A stretch of 39,400 bases of DNA from Anaerolineales bacterium (GTDB taxonomy: Bacteria; Chloroflexota; Anaerolineae; Anaerolineales; UBA11858): positions 1-39,400 of the forward strand of contig JADHTJ010000028.1 of assembly GCA_016785015.1 (NCBI GenBank). The letters are read 5' to 3'. The translations under genes and the position numbers were made by a program. Each line of letters opens with the position of its first letter. Position 1 is the stretch's first letter. Positions 9,055 to 17,139 of this stretch are shown here, piece by piece. Under the pieces are notes generated by a model. It did not search any database. It was not told where the DNA came from and worked only from the letters and a program-made list of their open reading frames with translations.

Positions 9055-9360
9055 ATGTTGATTTTCCAATTCCATCATTTTATTAAAGAAGAATTTGTAG
9101 ATGCCTATCGCGAAGCGATTGTCACCAACGCCCAAAAAACTGTTCAAGAACCAGGGATAATCCGTTTTGATGTATTCCAGGACAAGAAAGACCCTGCTCA
9201 TTTTAGTTTGTTGGAGATCTATGAGGATATGGCTGCCCGTGCGGCTCACCTTGAAACTGAGCATTTTTTAGTGTGGAAAGAAGCCGTTTTAGGTCAAGAA
9301 ATGTTTGCTGAGAATGGCAAGGGGGATGAATTCGAGCCAGTTTTCGTGTCTTTAGAATGA
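9055..9360 (+). CDS. Antibiotic biosynthesis monooxygenase (ABM) domain protein
   Basis: A 101-residue single-domain protein with the dimeric alpha-beta barrel pattern of the ABM family (PF03992, YgiN/LsrG-like). Typical features are the PGIIRFDVFQDKKDP strand-turn in the middle, then FSLLEIYED, then AHLETEHFLVWKE. Relatives include quinol monooxygenases and isomerases acting on small molecules, and many are uncharacterised. GAGAGG at 9044-9049 is the ribosome site. It is 17 bases upstream of the kinase-like gene. Its role in a polysaccharide cluster is unclear. Confidence 0.82.
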   Translation: MLIFQFHHFIKEEFVDAYREAIVTNAQKTVQEPGIIRFDVFQDKKDPAHFSLLEIYEDMAARAAHLETEHFLVWKEAVLGQEMFAENGKGDEFEPVFVSLE

Positions 9361-9377
9361 CTACTAATGAGTGAGGA

Positions 9378-10514
9378 ATGCATATTGCAATTCGAACAGA
9401 TGATAATCACCATCATTTAGATGATGAAAATATTATTGTCAGTATTAGCCAGGAAGTAGCAAGAAGAGTTCCTGAATGGTATGGCTCAAATATCTCCCTT
9501 GAATCGGAAATACCTCAAAAATGTAAATACCCCAATTCTTTTTTTCTTCGTTACCAACTGATAGGGTTCAAAAAAAATCCGAGAGCGCTTTTAGTAAAAA
9601 TACCTCGCGAGAAGCATGTCAGTAGTCTCGCAAAGGCGATTGTGAACCATGAGCTTGGCGAAATGGCTGAAAGGGAATTTGCCCTCTTAGTTGATGTCTC
9701 TTATTTTGTCAATAAACTGAAGAAGTTATCTTATGCCGCCATTCGGCCACTTTGTTATTTGGATCGATGGAATGCGATCGTGATGGAGGAGCTTCCATCT
9801 AGAACATTGGAGAACCTTGCATTTGACCTTCGAACGCGATTTCGCATAAATCCAGAGTGGAATCTGTTTAAAGATTCTTTGTGCATAACTGGCCGATGGA
9901 TGAGAATCTATCATGAAGTGTTGGGAGATTGGCAATTTGCTCCATTAGATGTTGATGCTCTAATTTTGGAAATTGAGCAGAAAATAAATATTTTGATGAT
10001 GGCACAACCAAGATTTACAGATTGGGAGGAGATCCAAACTAAATTTAGGCAGATTTTAGAAAACCTACGAGGTTTGTTGGTACCTCACGTGAATTTGCAT
10101 GGAGACCTATTCTTCACCAATGTTTTAATCACAGCTGATCAACGAGTTGCAGTTATTGATTTGGCGCGAGATATGCGAGGCCCGATATATACCGACCTTT
10201 CATCGATGATTATTGAGTTGGTGGAACAGAGATTGAAGGTATCCAGCATTGGTTTTGTGATAAACCAGCCAACAATTCGCAGTCTAGAAAACGCAATACT
10301 TGAAGGATATTCAGATACAGGTGTGGATGATTTGCCGGTGTTGAGTATTTTTTGTGCTAAATTGTTGTTGTCGGTATGGAATTGGTATGAACAACGTGTG
10401 GAAAATTCATCTAGGGTGAATAAACTTTTCCTTCGATCAATTCATCCTTTTATTCGTTATTACCTTTGTCGAGAAATACGATCATATCTCAAACGCGCAG
10501 AGAATATGATTTAA
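9378..10514 (+). CDS. APH/choline-kinase-fold phosphotransferase
   Basis: This 378-residue protein carries the aminoglycoside phosphotransferase (PF01636) active-site pattern. K74 in LLVKIPRE is a candidate ATP lysine, HGDLFFTN at 241-248 matches the Brenner motif HxDxxxxN, and IDLARD at 260-265 supplies the metal aspartate D261. Such kinases phosphorylate small hydroxyl compounds, sugars or polyprenol-linked acceptors. Set before a GT4 gene, it may modify a glycan or activate a sugar, but the substrate is unknown. GAGG is only one base from the ATG at 9378, an unusually short spacing; the in-frame stop at 9372 rules out a more upstream start. Confidence 0.75.
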   Translation: MHIAIRTDDNHHHLDDENIIVSISQEVARRVPEWYGSNISLESEIPQKCKYPNSFFLRYQLIGFKKNPRALLVKIPREKHVSSLAKAIVNHELGEMAEREFALLVDVSYFVNKLKKLSYAAIRPLCYLDRWNAIVMEELPSRTLENLAFDLRTRFRINPEWNLFKDSLCITGRWMRIYHEVLGDWQFAPLDVDALILEIEQKINILMMAQPRFTDWEEIQTKFRQILENLRGLLVPHVNLHGDLFFTNVLITADQRVAVIDLARDMRGPIYTDLSSMIIELVEQRLKVSSIGFVINQPTIRSLENAILEGYSDTGVDDLPVLSIFCAKLLLSVWNWYEQRVENSSRVNKLFLRSIHPFIRYYLCREIRSYLKRAENMI

Positions 10515-10523
10515 TACTAATTG

Positions 10524-11642
10524 ATGAAAAATAAAATTGCTTTCTTTAGAGTGTGGGCGAATCCCCCAATCGCCAAAAGTGTTGCCAATCTTTTGCAGAC
10601 AACTTTCCCGGAATATGAAGTTTTTATCATCGATATTGCCAAGATGATTCGGGGTGATCTTGTCATTGCAGCAATTAATTCGCTCGCAGTTTTTCTAATG
10701 TATGGATTCGATATTGTGACTGGCAAACGAAGTTTTAACAATTGCTTCTGGCGCACCCCGTTTATTTTTCGCCAAATCAAAAAACTGGCAGCAAGAAAAA
10801 CCATAGAAGAAGAATGTGTATTTTCGTTTCAACTTGGATCATTATTTGATGCCAGTGTGAAGAATATTCCCCACTTTATGTACACCGATCATACGCATTT
10901 GGAAAATTTGAATTATGCTAATTACGAAAGTGACCCCCTTTATTCATCCCGGTGGATTAAATTGGAGAAATCCGCCTATCAAAATGCTACAATGGTTTTT
11001 ACACGCAGTTCTAATATCACGCGTTCACTAATTGAACAATATGACGTCAACAATGAGAAGATTGCCTGCGTTTATATGGGAATAAATGCGATTCCATCAA
11101 GTGGGGAACAAAATAACGATGATTATCAAAATAAAAATATACTTTTTGTCGGTGGATCTTGGGAACGGAAAGGCGGGGCTGATCTAGTAAATGCTTTTGA
11201 GATTGTTCTTCAAGCGCATCCTGACGCATGCTTAACTATTGTTGGGTGTGACCCACAGATAGATATCCCTAATTCCCATGTGGTTGGGAAAACCTTGCTA
11301 GACAAAGTATCGTACTATTACGAGCGAGCTTCGGTTTTTTGTCTTCCAACTTATCGTGAGCCTTTTGGGGCGGTATTTATAGAAGCTTTTTCCTATAAAT
11401 TGCCTGTCGTCGCCACGAACATTGGGGCAATTCCAGATTTTGTTTTGAATGACGAAAATGGGTATACTGTCGATCCTGGGGACGTGGAAGGACTTGCAGG
11501 TGCACTTTTGTGGTTAATTTCATCACCTGAGAAATGTAAACTATTTGGGGAACGAGGCAAAGCACTTGTGGATGATCGCTATAATTGGGAGGCAGTAGGG
11601 GTTGCAATGCGCGAAAACATTTCTTTCATCATTAAAATCTAG
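10524..11642 (+). CDS. Glycosyltransferase family 4
   Basis: A 372-residue GT-B protein read from ATG at 10524; a TTG at 10521 is in frame but adds only one residue. The C-terminal half has ILFVGGSWERKGG (the beta strand before the donor site), then REPFGAVFIEAFSYKLPVV with the EX7E motif and IGAIPDFV. The N-terminal acceptor half is divergent from the two GT4 proteins encoded further left. It starts 9 bases after the kinase-like gene. Acceptor and donor are unknown. It ends the plus-strand run and converges with the glycosidase-like gene. Confidence 0.83.
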   Translation: MKNKIAFFRVWANPPIAKSVANLLQTTFPEYEVFIIDIAKMIRGDLVIAAINSLAVFLMYGFDIVTGKRSFNNCFWRTPFIFRQIKKLAARKTIEEECVFSFQLGSLFDASVKNIPHFMYTDHTHLENLNYANYESDPLYSSRWIKLEKSAYQNATMVFTRSSNITRSLIEQYDVNNEKIACVYMGINAIPSSGEQNNDDYQNKNILFVGGSWERKGGADLVNAFEIVLQAHPDACLTIVGCDPQIDIPNSHVVGKTLLDKVSYYYERASVFCLPTYREPFGAVFIEAFSYKLPVVATNIGAIPDFVLNDENGYTVDPGDVEGLAGALLWLISSPEKCKLFGERGKALVDDRYNWEAVGVAMRENISFIIKI

Positions 11643-11762
11643 ATGAACCGGAATTAATGCAAAAAGCCCAGAGCCAATCCCTGGCGTATTTTGGGTAGTC
11701 TTCGAACTTTCGACTAGTATTCCTGATGTGCAATTATGTACTTCTAAGTGCTATTCTGAGCC

Positions 11763-11838
11763 ATCGCCAGCGGTGAGGTGAAATTCCTCTACTCGCAAAG
11801 TAAGAGATCCTTCGCTTTGCGAGTAGAGGAAAGGCGAT
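11763..11838. terminator. Strong inverted repeat between convergent genes, probable bidirectional terminator
   Basis: TCCTCTACTCGCAAAG at 11785-11800 is a perfect 16-base match to the reverse complement of 11815-11830, with a 14-base loop. An outer pair, ATCGCC at 11763-11768 and GGCGAT at 11833-11838, extends the symmetry. There is no T run on either side. The position, between a plus-strand stop at 11642 and a minus-strand stop at 11864, suits a bidirectional terminator or transcript-end stabiliser. The other 100 bases of this gap show nothing recognisable. Confidence 0.6.
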
Positions 11839-11863
11839 ATTGGAAATTTGCACGCAATGTTAG

Positions 11864-13060
11864 TTAATTCGTGATTATTTCAGCGGTATGATTCTTAGGA
11901 TTGACAATCACAATCCCGTTGCTAAAATCCCGTCGCCACTCATTCCCTTCTTGATATCTAACGCCCAATGGTACACCGATATCGATGTAATAATTGTTGT
12001 AATACCAGGTTTCGTTATAAGCAGATGCATCTGCATAGCGGAAAGATGCCAGCCCATGATTGATTAACAAATAGGATGCAAAAGCAAACTGCTGCCTTTC
12101 AATATTGTTTTGATCCCCCTGTGATACAAGGATGACTTGTTTTCCGTAAGTCTGTGTCTTCTCGGCGATATACATATGCTCTGTCCATGTATCGACGGAA
12201 AGGAATCCATCCGACCAGTCCACAACCCAACCCTCGATCATTGCTCCATCTAGATATTGAATATAGCGGAACCAAACATCAGGATCTCGCAGTGAGATGA
12301 TATTGGCGAATAACGGCCTTCCTTTGGGTTGAAAATAATTCAAGTAGTAAAACGCCAGCGCCTGTTCTATCTGAGATAAGTATTCGTCCTCGGTGGGATA
12401 ATTTGCAGGGCTGAAGCCTTTCCTCTCAAATTTAGAAATACTTGCCTCGACGTTATCCATGAAAACGCCATCCCAGCCCAATTTTTCCTGCCCTTCAATG
12501 GCTCGTTCCAGCCAAAAATTGCGCCAACCCGAATTGCCAGGATCCATTCTGACATAATTTTGGTTACCGCTGCTGCTTTGTGAAACCATAAGGCTGCCAT
12601 CGATATTATTCAGGAACCAATCTGAATGGTTTTCGCTAATATTGCAAAAATCACCTGGGTTATAGGCTACTTGATTGCGCCAAGGGGATTTGCTGCAATC
12701 GCCAGGATCATGGATATTCTCGAAATGTAAATACTGCATAATCGGAGCTTCAACTCCTAATTCCTTCAGTTCGTCGCGCTCTTCATCATCTTGCTTGGTG
12801 AGAACAAAGGTATCGAAGTTTTGGGATATTGAAGACATATTTCCGCTAGCGGGTGGACGGTAAAACCAGGCTAATTGGATGGCTTCTTTACCTAAAAACG
12901 TATAAGGTTCTATGGGTTCCTGACCTTCATATTTCTCGATATTAGAGGTAGCAACACTCAAATCTTGAAACACTTGATAGCCCAGATATCCTGCAACCCC
13001 AAGAACCACGATTACTAAAACCCAGAGCAACCCCAACAATAAATTTCTTGACCTATTCAT
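11864..13060 (-). CDS. Membrane-anchored glycoside-hydrolase-like protein (GHL15-type)
   Basis: Read from ATG at 13060, the 398-residue product has a short basic start, a membrane anchor at about residues 7-30, and an extracytoplasmic TIM-barrel-like domain. Segments such as GWDGVFMDNVE (D202 a candidate acid) and a late YADASAYNETWYYNN resemble hypothetical glycosidase families (GHL15, GH114-like). It could trim or release the polymer made by the cluster. GGAG at 13074-13071 precedes the start by 10 bases; the start lies 2 bases after the sulfotransferase stop. A longer frame from TTG at 13090 would overlap that gene and is less likely. Catalysis has not been shown for most relatives. Confidence 0.65.
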   Translation of the reverse strand: MNRSRNLLLGLLWVLVIVVLGVAGYLGYQVFQDLSVATSNIEKYEGQEPIEPYTFLGKEAIQLAWFYRPPASGNMSSISQNFDTFVLTKQDDEERDELKELGVEAPIMQYLHFENIHDPGDCSKSPWRNQVAYNPGDFCNISENHSDWFLNNIDGSLMVSQSSSGNQNYVRMDPGNSGWRNFWLERAIEGQEKLGWDGVFMDNVEASISKFERKGFSPANYPTEDEYLSQIEQALAFYYLNYFQPKGRPLFANIISLRDPDVWFRYIQYLDGAMIEGWVVDWSDGFLSVDTWTEHMYIAEKTQTYGKQVILVSQGDQNNIERQQFAFASYLLINHGLASFRYADASAYNETWYYNNYYIDIGVPLGVRYQEGNEWRRDFSNGIVIVNPKNHTAEIITN

Positions 13061-13062
13061 AA

Positions 13063-13932
13063 CTACCCATCTCCAATAATTTCCGACCAATAATGCTTAC
13101 TCGCGTGGTTAAGTTTCTCATAAAGGCCTGAACAAATTTCTTCTATCTCCGGTGTTAACAGAAGATGACTCCCTTTTCCTATCGAATTTGGATGTACCTC
13201 ACATACAATTCTATCACCGGGATACTTTATTTCTAAAAATTCGTAAATATGCTTTAGAATTTTTCCTGGATTCAATACCATGTCATTGTAGTGACATAGT
13301 ATTATATTATTGTTTGCATCAAGATTAGCATCGAAGTATAAAATATTTCGCGTGTACCAAAAGAGAGCTGTGCCATCTTGATAATTTAAGTCTGAAGAGA
13401 AAAGATCTAATATTAGCTCTCTCGTTTTTGAAGAAGTATGTTCTGATCGCCAATTATTGGGATTATTTTCGACGATTGATTGCAGATCGATGAGTCCTTT
13501 TTCTAGACCGAATTTGGTTATATATGAGAATGCTACATCTTTATAGTGGCGATACAACCAAATAGCCCTTGATCTGGGAAAGAACTTCAGCAATCTCGAT
13601 AAATTCTGACTTTCAACTAATGGCTTGAGTACGATCAATGAAGCTTTGTTTCTTGAAATCTGTTCTCTGACCATTGGGAGTGGATTTAGACGAATCCGGT
13701 GTACATCAAGATCTGATAATACACTGAATTCATTGTAAACCCTTGAGTGATAATCCCTCTTGAATATTTTGCTCATGATTGATGTGCCCGATCGTTGGCA
13801 GCCCGCTATAAAAAGCAACGTCTTTTTGTGGCTTCTTTTCATGATCAAGCTTTGAAAAAGCATTTTCCCCATTTTTAGCAGTTTTTTACAAGCTTTATCG
13901 AATTTTTTGTGATATTTTTTTCGACTTGCCAT
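13063..13932 (-). CDS. Sulfotransferase family protein
   Basis: The 289-residue protein contains the PAPS-binding 5'-phosphosulfate loop GCQRSGTS at residues 44-51 and a 3'-phosphate motif RAIWLYRHYKDVAFSYI at 122-138 with R128 and S137. These define the PAPS-dependent sulfotransferase fold. It would transfer sulfate to a hydroxyl on a sugar, lipid or protein. With the neighbouring glycosidase-like gene 2 bases downstream it forms a pair, suggesting modification of the extracellular polymer. No ribosome site is visible before ATG at 13932; internal ATGs at residues 21, 24 and 31 are alternatives. No PAPS synthesis genes are in the window. Confidence 0.78.
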   Translation of the reverse strand: MASRKKYHKKFDKACKKLLKMGKMLFQSLIMKRSHKKTLLFIAGCQRSGTSIMSKIFKRDYHSRVYNEFSVLSDLDVHRIRLNPLPMVREQISRNKASLIVLKPLVESQNLSRLLKFFPRSRAIWLYRHYKDVAFSYITKFGLEKGLIDLQSIVENNPNNWRSEHTSSKTRELILDLFSSDLNYQDGTALFWYTRNILYFDANLDANNNIILCHYNDMVLNPGKILKHIYEFLEIKYPGDRIVCEVHPNSIGKGSHLLLTPEIEEICSGLYEKLNHASKHYWSEIIGDG

Positions 13933-14014
13933 TGGTTATTTTATATTAGTGCATTATCAAGCAATTTCTCTTTGTAATAACTGAATAATTCTGTTAGCTT
14001 TGCAAGAATGAAAC

Positions 14015-14572
14015 CTATGGATAAGTTTCGGCCGCCCGCAAAGGAGTACCCCGTTTATCCTTTTCAGAGAGCATAATGCCAATTTCAGCGTTGATTGGCC
14101 AATTAATTTCTAGATCCGGATCGTTCCAAAGTAATGTTCGATCCCATTTTGGTGAATAAAAATCTGTAGTTTTATATAAAACATCTGCTGAGCCTGAAAG
14201 GCAGTAAAACCCGTGTGCAAATTCAGGAGGTATCCAAATTTGTTCTAATTTGTCTCCAGTTAGAAAAAAACTAACATGATGACCAAACGTGGAAGAACTT
14301 TTCCTTAAATCGACAACGACATCAAATATTTGCCCGTTTAGTACAGTTAGTAATTTCCCTTGTGGATTTTTTATCTGATAATGCAACCCCCTGAGTGTAC
14401 CTTGTGATGATCTTACAAAATTATCTTGAACAAAACTGAGATCAATGGAGCTGTTTTGGAATTCCTTTTGCTGGTAAATCTCAGTTAGTGAACCTCTATG
14501 ATCGCCGTGAGTTTTGTGCTGCAATAGGAGCACATCTGGGATATTCTTTTGTTTTTGAATTGTTAGAGCCAT
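14015..14572 (-). CDS. rmlC: dTDP-4-dehydrorhamnose 3,5-epimerase
   Basis: At 185 residues this has the usual RmlC cupin length and landmarks: GTLRGLHYQ with catalytic H64, DVVVDLR at 84-90, WIPPEFAHGF at 113-122, VLYKTTDFYSP with Y133 as likely acid, and WNDPDLEINWP near 149-159. It converts dTDP-4-keto-6-deoxyglucose to dTDP-4-keto-rhamnose by epimerising C3 and C5. RmlA is encoded at 18137-19021 but RmlB and RmlD are not present, so the pathway must be completed elsewhere, or this is a 3-epimerase for another deoxysugar. There is no evident ribosome site before the ATG at 14572. Confidence 0.9.
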   Translation of the reverse strand: MALTIQKQKNIPDVLLLQHKTHGDHRGSLTEIYQQKEFQNSSIDLSFVQDNFVRSSQGTLRGLHYQIKNPQGKLLTVLNGQIFDVVVDLRKSSSTFGHHVSFFLTGDKLEQIWIPPEFAHGFYCLSGSADVLYKTTDFYSPKWDRTLLWNDPDLEINWPINAEIGIMLSEKDKRGTPLRAAETYP

Positions 14573-14798
14573 GGTAAAGTTTTTTTAGTTTAGTGTGGCA
14601 CAGTGACTTCCTATGATCCCGCATCTAGGGCACTTGATGACACATGTTCATGTATGGCAGGTGAATTGCTAAAAACAGTTTACACTACCCAAGCTCTTAA
14701 TGCAACTCCTCCCCAAGAAACAAAAATATCCAACAAGTTTTTTAAATCGGTTGATTAGACTCAACTATGTAATATCAAAGAAAACAAGAAATTGTTTA

Positions 14799-15482
14799 TC
14801 ACTCATTCTCCGATGAACTATATATAAAAATATTTCCCCGCAATCCAAAATACATAGCACCCGTTAAATATGCTGCGCTAAATAGCTTGAATGTTTCCTC
14901 TATAATTATTGACGTGCTCGTCTTTGCCAAAAATAAGTCAATGGCCGTATGAATGATATAGAATACAAGAGCCAAGCCAATTAATTCAATCAACTTCGGG
15001 TAGCTTAGAAGCACTGGTAAGAAATATATAAAAAACAATATCGACATTGCACCATATAAAATTATTACAATATCATTCCAATTTCGAAATGCACTCTTTG
15101 GCACTATCTTGATGAGTGATAATAATTTTCCAAATTCCTCATGAACTTCCAACAGAAGATCCAAAGAAAAGAATCCGAATGCAATACTGAGTATTAACCA
15201 AAATAATTTTTTTGCTTTAATACTGGTTTTTGATAAAGAATATGAAGTTCCAGCAAATCCGCATGCCATCGCAAGTGCAATTGATGACAATGCCGTAATA
15301 GCACCATTCTCATTTTGGAAGTGACGTTCAAGATTGTCTTTTGGTGAAACATACAGAGCAATAACAACATAAACTATTAGAAAAAAATTTGCTGCAAGGA
15401 AGGCTGTATTGAGTGCAGGAATTTTGAGTTTTTGTCTATGCTCAATTGCTCTGGTTAGTGCATTTGTATAATTTTTTATCAT
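14799..15482 (-). CDS. Multi-pass membrane protein of unknown function
   Basis: From ATG at 15482 (GAGAG three to four bases upstream) the product has 227 residues and about six membrane helices. The acidic/histidine motif SLDLLLEVHEEFG in the middle and IIEETFKLF near the C-terminus put charged residues at helix ends. This DxxxExHE/EE pattern recurs in uncharacterised bacterial membrane proteins, and the function is not known. The frame is open up to a TTG at 15575, but that TTG is part of a TTGACA promoter-like hexamer, so the shorter start is preferred. The gene and its flanks are markedly AT-rich compared with neighbours, hinting at separate origin. Confidence 0.65.
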   Translation of the reverse strand: MIKNYTNALTRAIEHRQKLKIPALNTAFLAANFFLIVYVVIALYVSPKDNLERHFQNENGAITALSSIALAMACGFAGTSYSLSKTSIKAKKLFWLILSIAFGFFSLDLLLEVHEEFGKLLSLIKIVPKSAFRNWNDIVIILYGAMSILFFIYFLPVLLSYPKLIELIGLALVFYIIHTAIDLFLAKTSTSIIIEETFKLFSAAYLTGAMYFGLRGNIFIYSSSENE

Positions 15483-15548
15483 TTTCTCTCGCAATTCATT
15501 TCGAAAATCAGTGAGATAAATTGTCTTCGAAAACAGCTGTGAAATACC

Positions 15549-15575
15549 ATTGTATTGAAAATACAATATTGTCAA
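15549..15575 (-). promoter_or_regulatory. Promoter-like sequence overlapped by a palindrome, upstream of the membrane protein gene
   Basis: On the minus strand TTGACA (15575-15570) is followed after 15 bases by TACAAT (15554-15549). The spacing is shorter than the ideal 17. The -10-like hexamer is half of a perfect inverted repeat, ATTGTAT-5-ATACAAT (15549-15567), so a dimeric regulator bound there would cover the promoter. Assignment is tentative. Confidence 0.35.
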
Positions 15576-15743
15576 TTGGCCCGATACAGGATAGCATAAT
15601 TCCCCTTTTGGTCAAGCCAAAATATCTAAATAATTTCCATTCAAACGATTAAATCACTGGGAATTTTTCATCGTCGAGATAAAGCTGTTTTCTAGAATTG
15701 ATGGTCGTTGAGTGGCACCTCAGCACTATATATTTATCTTGGA

Positions 15744-15756
15744 ATTGTATTACAAT
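15744..15756. promoter_or_regulatory. Second ATTGTA/TACAAT palindrome in the divergent spacer
   Basis: ATTGTATTACAAT is a perfect 13-base palindrome around a central T. It repeats the half-site found at 15549-15567, but with a 1-base instead of a 5-base spacer. It lies 77 bases before the oxidoreductase ATG, so the two palindromes bracket the spacer of a divergent gene pair. TACAAT could alternatively be a -10 element. AT-rich DNA makes such palindromes fairly likely by chance. Confidence 0.3.
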
Positions 15757-15832
15757 ATGTTTAATTCAAGGGTTTTATTGTGCGTATTTCAATTATCGTA
15801 AATATATCTGGTTCATTTGAGAGGAGCGGATA

Positions 15833-17128
15833 ATGTCAAATTATCTTGTAAAACTATCCCGTCTTGAAAAAAATATCCGGGTTGGGATAGTTGGGATTGG
15901 TTCTATTGGAAAAGGGATGGTGCTGCAAGCCCAGCAAACTCCGGGCATTGAATGCGTAGCCATCTCAGACATTATTCTTGAGCGTGCTATTTCTTGGGCC
16001 GAAGAGCTTGGAGAGGCTTATGAGGTAGTCGATTCGCTATCAGCTATGAACGAAGCCATTCGCAATAATAAAATGGCCGTTTGTCAGGATGGGAATTTAG
16101 TAGCCCAATGCGAATTGATGGATGTGTTTATGGAAGCTTCAAGTTCCATTCATGCAGGTGGCCAGTTTGGTCTTACAGCCATTAAACATGAAAAACACCT
16201 CATTATGATGAATTATGAAGCTGACCTTATGTTTGGTCCATATTTGATGCGATTGGCTGAAGAAAAAGGACTTGTTTATTCAGTTTGTGATGGTGACCAG
16301 CCAACTGCTATTAAGCATATCGTCGATGAGCTAAAATTCATGGGTTTTAAGCTGGTTATGGCTGGGAACAACAAAGGCTATTTAGATCAATATACAAATC
16401 CCACCCTAATTATTCCAGAGGCTGACAAGCGGGACCTCGATTATAAAATGTGCTCATCATATACCGATGGCTCAAAAATGCAAATTGAAAATGCAGTTGT
16501 TGCGAACGGATTGGGTTTACGGACGGATGTTACGGGCATGCACGGACATAGGGTTGATCATCTTGAAAATATTTTCGATCATTTCGATTTCGAAGCCATT
16601 TGGGATGGAGAACATGCAGTCACAGATTATGTACTGGGTTCACACCCCAAGGGGAGCATTTTCGCCATAGGGTACGCTGATCATCCCCACCATCAAAAAA
16701 CTTTGGCCTGGATTCCGCCTGTAATGGGACCAGGTCCGTTTTATTTGTTTTATAAACCCTATTTCTTAGGCCATTTTGAATCCATGAAAACTGTAGCCTT
16801 GGCAGTGTTGGCGGGAGAGGCAATTCTGAAGCCCGATTATGGCTTTAAAACGAATGTTTATGCATATGCAAAAAAGGATCTTAAAGCAGGTGATGTTCTT
16901 GACGGAATGGGTGGATATGCTTGCTATGGTTTACTTGAAAACTGTGACGAAAATGAGATTGAACCTGGTATTCCGATTTGTTTGGCTGAAAACGTAACTT
17001 TGAAGCGAGATATCTCGAAGGACGAAAAAGTGTTCTTGGCAGATGTCGAGTATGACGCTAATGAATTCGCTTTTGACTTATATTTTAAAGCCATGGAGTA
17101 TTCAAAGAAATATGCACTTTCTTCTTAG
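15833..17128 (+). CDS. NAD(P)-dependent oxidoreductase, COG4091/homoserine-dehydrogenase-like with SAF-type C-terminus
   Basis: The 431-residue protein opens with a Rossmann nucleotide-binding motif GIGSIG at 21-26. Its middle contains a substrate region with VCDGDQPTAIKH. The C-terminal third has VYAYAKKDLKAGDVLDGMGG and ENVTLKRDISKDEKV, the pattern of a SAF domain as in COG4091 predicted homoserine dehydrogenases. Biochemically studied relatives are few, and some act on branched or apiose-derived sugars. Flanked by RmlC, a GT2 and RmlA, it probably produces an unusual sugar or acid for the polymer. GAGGAG at 15821-15826 supports the ATG. Threonine biosynthesis is unlikely because no other pathway genes are nearby. 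Confidence 0.72.
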   Translation: MSNYLVKLSRLEKNIRVGIVGIGSIGKGMVLQAQQTPGIECVAISDIILERAISWAEELGEAYEVVDSLSAMNEAIRNNKMAVCQDGNLVAQCELMDVFMEASSSIHAGGQFGLTAIKHEKHLIMMNYEADLMFGPYLMRLAEEKGLVYSVCDGDQPTAIKHIVDELKFMGFKLVMAGNNKGYLDQYTNPTLIIPEADKRDLDYKMCSSYTDGSKMQIENAVVANGLGLRTDVTGMHGHRVDHLENIFDHFDFEAIWDGEHAVTDYVLGSHPKGSIFAIGYADHPHHQKTLAWIPPVMGPGPFYLFYKPYFLGHFESMKTVALAVLAGEAILKPDYGFKTNVYAYAKKDLKAGDVLDGMGGYACYGLLENCDENEIEPGIPICLAENVTLKRDISKDEKVFLADVEYDANEFAFDLYFKAMEYSKKYALSS

Positions 17129-17139
17129 GGATGAATTTA

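Noticed and set aside
8548-9264. Minus-strand 238-residue frame
   Set aside because: It spans the end of the BcsB-like gene, the terminator and most of the ABM gene, has no ribosome site, and its composition is that of antisense sequence.
15833-17128. Homoserine dehydrogenase in amino-acid biosynthesis
   Set aside because: The COG4091 layout is present, but no aspartate-pathway genes are nearby and the surroundings are sugar metabolism.
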